DNA from: SAR324 cluster bacterium
GTDB taxonomy: Bacteria; Bdellovibrionota; UBA2361; JAAZON01
Reading direction: 5' to 3'
DNA length: 9,012 nt
NCBI GenBank assembly: GCA_012797725.1
Contig: JAAZON010000559.1
Span: forward strand, 1 to 9,012
The notes beneath the pieces are model-generated. The model made no database searches. It was not told the origin of the DNA and was given only the letters and a program-made list of their open reading frames with translations. This document shows, piece after piece, positions 1-6,444 of the stretch (positions within the stretch are counted from its first letter, which is position 1; each line of letters starts with the position of its first letter). The translations under genes and the position numbers were made by a program.

Positions 1-1443
1 TGCAAAGATGGGGGCAAGGCTGAGGTCATTAGAGATTTAAAGCTCGATGGGGAATTGATAGTCATAGGAGACGGGTACACTGACTATGAGATAAAAGCAG
101 CTATTCCATCTGCTCATTTCGTTGCGTTTACGGAAAATGTGATAAGGGACGTCGTCGTGGAAAAGGCCGATCACGTGGTAGATAGTTTTAGTGATGTGAT
201 TTATATAAGCGATGAACCAGTCAGATTATCCTACCCGAAAAACAAAATTCGAGTGCTTTTACTTGAGCAAGTGCATCCGCGCGCGGTGGAGATTTTTAAG
301 GAAGAAGGCTATCAAGTTGAATCTCTTGCTGGATCATTGGATAAAGAGGCTCTATGTAACAAAATGCATAGAGTATCTATCCTTGGTATACGGTCGAAAA
401 CTAATTTAACGAGTGATGTTTTCAAAGCATCCAAGACTTTATTGGCTGTGGGTGCATTTTGTATTGGAACTGATCAAATTGATCTGTTGAGCGCGTCTGA
501 GTCCGGAGTCAGTGTAATAAATGCTCCTTATAGTAATACTCGTAGTGTCGTTGAGCTTGCGCTTGGAGAAATTATAATGCTCATGCGTCGGGCTATTGAT
601 TCTTCAAAAGCACTTCATGAAGGGAAATGGCAAAAAAGCGCAAAAGGGTGTTTCGAAGTTCGAGGCAAGAAGTTGGGGATAGTTGGTTATGGGAATATTG
701 GATCGCAGTTATCGGTACTAGCCGAAAGCCTGGGGATGAATGTTTACTATTATGATGTTGTTGAGAAGCTGTCACTTGGGAATGCCAAAAAATGCAAGAG
801 TCTTGAGGAACTCCTCAAGATATCAGATGTTGTGACTCTTCATGTTGACGGAAGAGCCTCAAATGCAGGCCTAATTGGCATTCGAGAGTTCAATCTCATG
901 AAGGATGGTGTCGTTTTCTTGAATTTGAGTCGTGGAAGTGTTGTTGATACCAATTCGCTTGTTCAAAGCTTGAAGTCCGGCAAGGTAGCTGGTGCTGCTG
1001 TTGATGTGTTTCAAAATGAACCTAGGAGTAACGAGGAAGAGTTTTTCTCGGAGTTGCGAGGGCTTCCGAATGTGATCTTGACGCCGCATATAGGTGGAAG
1101 TACACATGAGGCGCAGGAGAGTATTGCTGAATATGTTGCAGAGAAAATAATTTCCTATATAAATACGGGGAATTCTGTCGGTAGTGTCAATTTCCCAGAG
1201 ATTGCGCTTTCCCCAGTCTTTGGTGCTCATAGGCTGCTTCATGTCCACAAAAATGTCCCGGGCATCCTTGCGGAAATCAATGGTACCCTGGCACGTTTCA
1301 AAATCAATATTCTTGGGCAGTATTTGAAAACAACTGAACAAATAGGATATGTCATAACAGATGTAAACAAGGAATATAACAGTGAACTTATTGATACTCT
1401 GAAGAGCATCCCAAATACTATTAGGTTTAGAGTGCTTTATTAG
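1..1443 (+). CDS. serA: SerB-SerA fusion (partial): phosphoserine phosphatase tail joined to D-3-phosphoglycerate dehydrogenase
   Basis: The reading frame is open from base 1, so the 5' end lies outside the window; the TTG at 55 is internal, not the start. The first ~60 residues are the end of a HAD phosphatase of the SerB type: the motif III lysine in GGKAEVI (codon 16-18) and motif IV GDGYTD (67-84). From about base 244 the protein aligns by eye over its whole length with the short, E. coli-type SerA, which oxidises 3-phosphoglycerate to 3-phosphohydroxypyruvate with NAD. Visible landmarks are the Rossmann motif GYGNIG (685-702), then Arg in NLSRG (931-933), Glu in FQNEP (1018-1020) and His in TPHIGGST (1087-1089), which form the active site. 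A C-terminal ACT domain (about 1228-1440) keeps the HxHxN and NI residues that bind inhibitory L-serine in E. coli. The SerB nucleophile Asp motif would be upstream and is not visible. It probably forms an operon with the next gene. Confidence 0.93.
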   Translation, partial: CKDGGKAEVIRDLKLDGELIVIGDGYTDYEIKAAIPSAHFVAFTENVIRDVVVEKADHVVDSFSDVIYISDEPVRLSYPKNKIRVLLLEQVHPRAVEIFKEEGYQVESLAGSLDKEALCNKMHRVSILGIRSKTNLTSDVFKASKTLLAVGAFCIGTDQIDLLSASESGVSVINAPYSNTRSVVELALGEIIMLMRRAIDSSKALHEGKWQKSAKGCFEVRGKKLGIVGYGNIGSQLSVLAESLGMNVYYYDVVEKLSLGNAKKCKSLEELLKISDVVTLHVDGRASNAGLIGIREFNLMKDGVVFLNLSRGSVVDTNSLVQSLKSGKVAGAAVDVFQNEPRSNEEEFFSELRGLPNVILTPHIGGSTHEAQESIAEYVAEKIISYINTGNSVGSVNFPEIALSPVFGAHRLLHVHKNVPGILAEINGTLARFKINILGQYLKTTEQIGYVITDVNKEYNSELIDTLKSIPNTIRFRVLY

Positions 1444-1451
1444 GGAAATTG

Positions 1452-2549
1452 ATGGAGAACATATATTTTACACCTGGTCCGACACAGCTTCATCCTGCAG
1501 TTAAAGGCTTTTTGCACGATGCCCTTAAGAAAGATATTTGTTCAATTTCTCATCGCTCGCAGATTTTTCGTGAATTGTATGTTGAAGCAGTCACTAACAT
1601 AAAAAAATTGATGGGGACGCCGGAAGAGTTTGAAGTTTTTTTTCTTGCGTCTGCCACAGAGATAATGGAGCGTATTATTCAAAGCTGCGTGCATTCAAAG
1701 AGTTTCCATGTTGTAAATGGAGCTTTTTCGAAGCGCTTCTTCGACATTGCATGCATGCTAAAAAAAAATGCAGAGCAGGCCGAGTATAATCATGGCGCAG
1801 ATGTTGAGCTTTGCGAGTTGAAAGTTCCAGATGATGCTGAGTTGATATGCATAACTCAAAATGAAACCAGTACTGGATTTTGGATTCCACCCATAGACTT
1901 CAAAAAATTGACCAAGACAAATAAGGATTCACTGCTTGCAGTTGATGTCGTCTCATCTGCGCCGTGTGCAGCACTTGACTTTGCAGTAGTTGATCTTGCT
2001 TTCTTTTCAGTCCAGAAGTGTTTTGGATTGCCATCCGGTTTGGGGGTTTTGATTGCAGGCCCAGAGAGCCTAAAGAAGGCACAAGATTTAGAGTCGAGGA
2101 ATGTAAATCCTATGTCATTTCATTCGTTGGTCAGTTTGGCTGAGTGTGGGGCCAAAGAGCAGACCTATGAGACTCCAAATGTATTAGGAATTTACTTGAT
2201 TGCAAAAATGGCTAGTTGGATGCTTGAGTATGGAATCGAGCGAATTCGATTAGATATGGAAGCCAAGCAAGAGCTCCTTAAAAGTGCAATTAGTGAGATG
2301 GATGGATTGAGTTTTTTTGTTGAGAACAAGAGATTCCAATCCCCAACTGTTTCGACCTTAAGTTCCCAAAGAGATCTTAAAGCGCTAAGAGCTAATCTTG
2401 CAGCTGAGGGATTACATGTAGGCTCGGGCTATGGAGACTTCAAAGATAAACAGATTAGGATAGCGAACTTCCCTTCTCATTCACTGTTGGATTTTGAACG
2501 ATTAGTGGCCGCTTTAAAAAAATACTCCATGCACTTAGGGGACAGGTAG
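1452..2549 (+). CDS. serC: Class V aminotransferase, probable phosphoserine aminotransferase
   Basis: A 365-residue, PLP-dependent class V (fold type I) aminotransferase. The N-terminus has the YFTPGPTQL motif of the family, followed by SISHRS. Asp165 (D in AVDVVSSAP) should contact the PLP pyridine nitrogen, and Lys189 in SVQKCFG is the expected Schiff-base lysine. The C-terminal QIRIANFPSH segment matches the small-domain motif of SerC-like proteins. The expected reaction is transfer of the amino group from glutamate to 3-phosphohydroxypyruvate, the step between SerA and SerB. That assignment rests mainly on adjacency to the SerB-SerA fusion, since class V members also include alanine-glyoxylate enzymes. 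The ATG at 1452 is preferred over the in-frame TTG at 1449 because AGGGA at 1442-1446 then sits 5 bases upstream. The gap from the serA stop is 8 bases, so translation is probably coupled. Confidence 0.85.
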   Translation: MENIYFTPGPTQLHPAVKGFLHDALKKDICSISHRSQIFRELYVEAVTNIKKLMGTPEEFEVFFLASATEIMERIIQSCVHSKSFHVVNGAFSKRFFDIACMLKKNAEQAEYNHGADVELCELKVPDDAELICITQNETSTGFWIPPIDFKKLTKTNKDSLLAVDVVSSAPCAALDFAVVDLAFFSVQKCFGLPSGLGVLIAGPESLKKAQDLESRNVNPMSFHSLVSLAECGAKEQTYETPNVLGIYLIAKMASWMLEYGIERIRLDMEAKQELLKSAISEMDGLSFFVENKRFQSPTVSTLSSQRDLKALRANLAAEGLHVGSGYGDFKDKQIRIANFPSHSLLDFERLVAALKKYSMHLGDR

Positions 2550-2643
2550 CTTTTTCCTGCCTCAAAACAAATTTGCCGATTATGAAGCTATAATCTACGA
2601 AGTTAACATATCGAGATTGTTAATAAAAAACCTATCTCTAAGC

Positions 2644-2660
2644 TTGGCTTAGCTCTTGCT
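2644..2660 (+). promoter_or_regulatory. Sigma-54 (RpoN) -24/-12 promoter of the hook operon
   Basis: The sequence TTGGC-TTAGCTC-TTGCT has GG at 2646-2647 and GC at 2658-2659, exactly 10 bases apart, as sigma-54 requires. Both half-elements match the consensus (YTGGCACG-N4-TTGCW) except for three positions between them. Transcription should start near 2671, leaving a leader of about 36 bases before fliK. Sigma-54 control of hook genes is established in Vibrio, Campylobacter, Helicobacter and Caulobacter, so both sequence and context agree. An NtrC-type activator would be needed; no binding site for one was identified. Confidence 0.72.
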
Positions 2661-2706
2661 CTTGAATGGTGCTGGTAGTCTGGAATTGCCTATAGGGGCA
2701 GCATAA

Positions 2707-4326
2707 ATGAACAATGTTTCCAATATAAATGCTCTTGATAAAGGACAAGACCTACAAGGCAAAAGTCCTCGTTCAGCCCTTTCTAAAGAGAAAGAAGCTC
2801 TTATGGAGGAGTTCTCGAAGCTGCTTGGTTCCATCAGCGATGAGCTTGCAAATCAAAGCAGTGATGTTTTTCTAAGAATGGATTTTTCAGCTGCTCCAAT
2901 TAAAAGGAAAAAACAAGAGAAGATAGGAAAGGGGACTTGCGCAAGCGTAAGGCCAGACCAATCGAGGCAAGATTGTTCAGAAGAAGTATCTCTGGTGATG
3001 TCCAGGAAAGCAAGCATCAAAGACAAGGTGGAAAAGCCACAAAGGAAGGAATTTGAGGGAGAAAGCTCAGATAAAGTTGCAGAAGAAAGCCCGAAGAAGA
3101 CAGTTGAAGGATTAAAAAGTGATGCCCTTGAAAAAGATGAAGGAACTGAATGCCAACAAGAAGTGAAAGAGTTTCCGGAAGAAAAGCTTCCTTCAGATGA
3201 AACGCTGGAAGTATTGAAGGATGAGCAATCGGCTATACCTGCTTCTTCTTCTGATTTAACTCAGACGACGGGAGTAGTTCAAAATCAAAATGCTGTTGCG
3301 CAAGCAGCATCTCAGTCAATTGAAGAAGAAGGCGCTTCGAATGACACTCAAGTTTTAGAAGCGAAAGTCTCAGAATTGGGACTGACAGAGGTAGATGCAA
3401 AGCAGTCGGAACAAGATAAGGAGCTCAATTCCGACATGCCTAAGACAGAAGCAAGCTTTTTAGAAGAGACAGTGAATGAAGAGATTAAAGAAAAAGTCGA
3501 GCTTCAGAAGAATTCTTCGCAAGTTAAGCCTACAAAGCTACAAGCAGAGTTGGCTCAATCAGAGTCCGATGTGGAAGACATTCAGAAAGCTCTAAAAAAG
3601 TTTATGGCCGAGAAGCTCATCAATGACGAATCAAATTCAAAAGATCTAGAACTTAAACCACTTTTAAACCAAGCTCTTCAAGGTATTGATACTAGAGTTA
3701 AAATCGCAGCTCCGAATCATGCTCCACAAATTTTGATGAGTTCGCCAAAAGAAGTAGGGGCTATTCTTGGCTTAAACAACGGGTCGAGCGCCAACAATTC
3801 AACTCTCAGTGCTTTTGCCAACTCTCAAAAATCAAGTGAGATGCAAAATGCCAAGCGGCCAGAGACCATAACACGAGCTACTCAGACAAGAGCAATTGAA
3901 CGTATAGAAGATGCCCTAAGAGAAATCGCTAGATCCAAGGATGGCAAGACCATCTCTCTTCGACTGGACCCTCCAAGCCTTGGTAGCGTAAAAATAGATG
4001 TAACATATAAAGAGGGAACCTTAACAGCTAAACTTGTGGCCGACTCTCAGCAAGTAAATCAACTTATTCGGGACAAGGCTTTTGACCTGCAGGCCGTTAT
4101 TCGAAAACTGTGTCTGCCCGTTGAAAAAGTGATTGTTCAAGTTGGCCAGGAGCAGCAGGCTCAACAACAAACATTCGGCGGTTCGTCCTTTTCATCTGAG
4201 TCTCGAAGTGCTAATGACGGCAAACAGAGCAATCAGGAAAAACTTATGAATCTTTTCCCAGAATTACAAGAAGCAGCAATTACAGTGGAGAAACGGTTAA
4301 CCCTTGATGATCACTGGGTGGCATAG
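2707..4326 (+). CDS. fliK: Flagellar hook-length control protein FliK
   Basis: A 539-residue protein. FliK is exported during hook assembly, acts as a molecular ruler and switches the type III export gate from hook to filament substrates. Residues 1 to ~390 are low in complexity and rich in Glu, Lys, Ser and Gln, as expected for the extended ruler part, with no recognisable fold. Residues about 405-485 form the conserved C-terminal Flg_hook domain: ISLRLDPPSLGSVKIDV, then GTLTAKLVAD, a helix ending LQAVIRKLCLP, and VEKVIVQV. A Gln/Ser-rich tail follows. It is longer than the enterobacterial protein (about 400 residues), which is common because the ruler part varies. The start is ATG 2707, with AGGGG at 2694-2698, 8 bases upstream. 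It is the first gene of the fliK-flgD-flgE operon and sits about 36 bases behind the predicted sigma-54 start site. Confidence 0.9.
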   Translation: MNNVSNINALDKGQDLQGKSPRSALSKEKEALMEEFSKLLGSISDELANQSSDVFLRMDFSAAPIKRKKQEKIGKGTCASVRPDQSRQDCSEEVSLVMSRKASIKDKVEKPQRKEFEGESSDKVAEESPKKTVEGLKSDALEKDEGTECQQEVKEFPEEKLPSDETLEVLKDEQSAIPASSSDLTQTTGVVQNQNAVAQAASQSIEEEGASNDTQVLEAKVSELGLTEVDAKQSEQDKELNSDMPKTEASFLEETVNEEIKEKVELQKNSSQVKPTKLQAELAQSESDVEDIQKALKKFMAEKLINDESNSKDLELKPLLNQALQGIDTRVKIAAPNHAPQILMSSPKEVGAILGLNNGSSANNSTLSAFANSQKSSEMQNAKRPETITRATQTRAIERIEDALREIARSKDGKTISLRLDPPSLGSVKIDVTYKEGTLTAKLVADSQQVNQLIRDKAFDLQAVIRKLCLPVEKVIVQVGQEQQAQQQTFGGSSFSSESRSANDGKQSNQEKLMNLFPELQEAAITVEKRLTLDDHWVA

Positions 4327-4341
4327 TAAAGGCAGGAGAAT

Positions 4342-5013
4342 ATGGCAAATACAACAGCAAATATGACAGTAAATAGTTCGAACAGATTGGATTCCAATCT
4401 GACCTCATATCCGGTTCAAAAGGCAAAGAAAAACAGTGATGTTGATAAGACGGATTTTATTCAAATGTTAGTAACACAGCTAAAGAACCAAGATCCACTA
4501 GATCCAATGAGCAACGATCGCTTTGCGGTTGATCTAGCTACTTTCAGTCAGCTTGAGCAACTAATATCTATTAATGAGAAAGTTGGAACAACTCAAAGTG
4601 GTGATACCACCTCTCTAGCAGGCTTCCTTGGTACAGAAGTAACATTAAACACACAGGCCATAGATGTCCAAAATGGGAAAGGTGGATCGGTAGCATTCAA
4701 ACTTGAGCAAGATGCAGCCGATGTAGAAGTTCAGCTTGTTGATGCCAGTGGATCCATAGTCGATAGGGTAAACGTAGGTGCCCTTGCCGCAGGTCAACAG
4801 ACAGTGGAGCTTAATGAACTAAGTGTCCAAAATGGAACTTTCAATGTGCAAGTGGTGGCGCATGGAACTACCGGAGTGGAAATGCAGCCGCAGGCATATG
4901 CTGCCGGAACAGTGGTCGGATATAGGCCGGGCGCTGATCCCAAGCTCTTGATTGGAAATAGTGAATATGGACTTTCCGATATTTTGGAAGTGAGAACATC
5001 TTCTAAGGTGTAA
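4342..5013 (+). CDS. flgD: Flagellar hook assembly (cap) protein FlgD
   Basis: A 223-residue protein, typical for FlgD, the scaffold that caps the growing hook and adds FlgE subunits at its tip; it is exported and absent from the finished flagellum. The diagnostic N-terminal motif lies at residues 35-80: DKTDFIQMLVTQLKNQDPLDP followed by TFSQLEQL. The region before it is Asn/Ser/Thr-rich and probably disordered, as expected for the export signal. Residues ~90-210 contain the Tudor/FnIII-like part, visible as SLAGFLGTEVTL, VQLVDASGSIVDRV and a final GYRPGADPKLLIG. The start is ATG 4342; AGGAG at 4334-4338 lies only 3 bases upstream, rather close, but no later ATG has a better site. The gene begins 15 bases after the fliK stop and precedes the gene for its substrate, flgE. 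Confidence 0.95.
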   Translation: MANTTANMTVNSSNRLDSNLTSYPVQKAKKNSDVDKTDFIQMLVTQLKNQDPLDPMSNDRFAVDLATFSQLEQLISINEKVGTTQSGDTTSLAGFLGTEVTLNTQAIDVQNGKGGSVAFKLEQDAADVEVQLVDASGSIVDRVNVGALAAGQQTVELNELSVQNGTFNVQVVAHGTTGVEMQPQAYAAGTVVGYRPGADPKLLIGNSEYGLSDILEVRTSSKV

Positions 5014-5061
5014 TGAGGTTTAGTTAGTGGAAGAAGCTGTATTTTAAGAAGGAGAAAAGCC

Positions 5062-6375
5062 GTGCCGAGCATCGTCAATGGATTATTTGCTGGTAGGTCT
5101 GGTATTTCATCTCATGGTACTGCGATTGCAGTGGTAGGAGACAATATTTCCAATTCATCGACTATAGGCTATAAGACTTCTCGAGCTGAGTTCGAGGATC
5201 TTATTGCTGGCGGCCAAACTGCAGGAAAAGTCGTCGGTAGTGGTTCTCAAACAAGTGCGGTTAGCACCATATTTCAGCAAGGTACGTTGGAATATACCGG
5301 CCGAACCCTAGACCTTGGCATCGATGGAAATGGTTTCTTCGTGGTTGCGGATGGAAGCCAGCGTTTTTATACTCGTGCGGGCAATTTCAAGATAAATTCA
5401 GCCGGATACATCGTTGATCAGCACGAGAATAATGTTCTTGGTTTCCCGGCTAATGGAAGTGGGGCCCTATCAGCTTTGAACGTGAACACGATCTCTCAGA
5501 ACAATGTGGCCACAAATAATGTTGCCGTGGCTGGAAACCTTTCAGCCTCAGCCGAGATAATCGATCCTGCGTCGATACCAGCGGTCGATCCAGCAGACGG
5601 GAGTGGTGCATCTACAACTACATATGCGGAACTTAATGCAGTTGCTGAGTTCTCAACGGTAGTGGACATATTTGACTCCTTAGGGGCAAAGCACACCCTT
5701 ACATACTTCTTTTTCCATACAGGGGCAAATCAATACACGGTTCGTGGGTATGTCAATAGTGAGGACGTAGACTCTGCCGTGCCTGCGCCTAAAGGGTATC
5801 CCCGTGTGCTTGGTGATGGTTCCACAACAGATATGTTGTTGAATTTTAAAGGAGACGGTTCTATCGATACCACCGATCCTTCTACCGTGTCATCAATAGA
5901 CTTAAATGTCCCATGGAACAATGGGGCCAATGCAAGCACTACTAAGATTGACATGAGCGCCTTTACTCAGTACTCAGCAAGCTCGAACATTCTATCAATA
6001 ACGCAGGATGGCCAAGGGATTGGTACGGTTACAAACCTTAATATACAGGCGAACGGAGACATCTATGCGATGCTTGATAATGGACAAACAGCCATTATTG
6101 GCACAATAGGAATGGTTAATTTCTCAAATGCTGAAGGTTTGACTCGTATAGGTAAAAACATGTTGCTTCAGTCTCCCCAATCCGGCGAGCCTATTGTTGG
6201 GAAACCTCAGTCTGGAACGTTGGGTGCGGTAAAATCAGGTTCAATTGAATTATCAACTGTAGATATCGCAGATCAGTTTGTTAAGATCATAACTCTGCAA
6301 AGAGGGTTCCAGGCGAACTCAAGGATCATTACAACAATTAATCAGCTTTTGAATGAAATAATTCAATTAGCATAA
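5062..6375 (+). CDS. flgE: Flagellar hook protein FlgE
   Basis: A 437-residue hook subunit, which polymerises into the curved universal joint between rod and filament. Residues 1-50 show the N-terminal flagellar rod/hook motif (GLFAGRSGISSHGTAIAVVGDNISN, then TIGYKTSRAEF). The FlgE/F/G signature follows: GFFVV at residue 91 and YTRAGNF at 103-109, ending in VLGF. The middle holds the variable surface domains, and a hook-type TQYSASS segment lies near residue 310. The C-terminus (VDIADQFVKIITLQRGFQANSRIITT and a final helix) is the D0/D1 coiled-coil part. The large middle insertion favours FlgE over the rod proteins FlgF and FlgG. The start is GTG 5062, supported by AAGGAG (5049-5054) with 7-base spacing. 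It is last in the operon, 48 bases after flgD, and is followed by a strong hairpin. Confidence 0.95.
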   Translation: MPSIVNGLFAGRSGISSHGTAIAVVGDNISNSSTIGYKTSRAEFEDLIAGGQTAGKVVGSGSQTSAVSTIFQQGTLEYTGRTLDLGIDGNGFFVVADGSQRFYTRAGNFKINSAGYIVDQHENNVLGFPANGSGALSALNVNTISQNNVATNNVAVAGNLSASAEIIDPASIPAVDPADGSGASTTTYAELNAVAEFSTVVDIFDSLGAKHTLTYFFFHTGANQYTVRGYVNSEDVDSAVPAPKGYPRVLGDGSTTDMLLNFKGDGSIDTTDPSTVSSIDLNVPWNNGANASTTKIDMSAFTQYSASSNILSITQDGQGIGTVTNLNIQANGDIYAMLDNGQTAIIGTIGMVNFSNAEGLTRIGKNMLLQSPQSGEPIVGKPQSGTLGAVKSGSIELSTVDIADQFVKIITLQRGFQANSRIITTINQLLNEIIQLA

Positions 6376-6392
6376 ATTTTGAACAAAGAATG

Positions 6393-6429
6393 AGAACCCC
6401 CTGTCGTAGATGATATGACAGGGGGTTCT
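6393..6429. terminator. Hairpin between convergent flgE and the secreted-protein gene
   Basis: AGAACCCCCTGTC (6393-6405) is exactly complementary to GACAGGGGGTTCT (6417-6429). The stem extends by three pairs, including one G-U, to a five-base GATGA loop, giving about 16 pairs in all. It starts 17 bases after the flgE stop and lies 15 bases beyond the end of the minus-strand gene. No U-tract follows on the plus strand; on the minus strand the flank is T-rich (CATTCTTTGTTC). A bidirectional terminator or mRNA 3' stabiliser fits this position. Confidence 0.8.
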
Positions 6430-6444
6430 GGGCGCTTGCCAATA

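Noticed and set aside
593..1341. Minus-strand open frames opposite serA
   Set aside because: They overlap a complete, conserved enzyme gene on the plus strand and have no start signals or recognisable motifs.
2537..2559. Hairpin around the serC stop (CAGG...CCTG) as a terminator
   Set aside because: The stem is four pairs with bulges and no U-tract follows; the T-run is in the loop.
2575..2582. GCCGATTA as a sigma-28 (FliA) -10 element
   Set aside because: No TAAA-like -35 element occurs at the required distance of about 15 bases, and the sigma-54 element closer to fliK explains the operon better.
2573..2594. TATAAT at 2589-2594 with TTGCCG at 2573-2578 as a sigma-70 promoter before fliK
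   Set aside because: The spacer is only 10 bases. At 17 bases the -35 position reads AACAAA, and no TGn extension is present.
2613..2638. GAGAT...ATCTC inverted repeat just upstream of the -24 element as an activator site
   Set aside because: The arms are only five bases and are 16 bases apart, a pattern expected by chance; NtrC-type activator sites usually lie further upstream.
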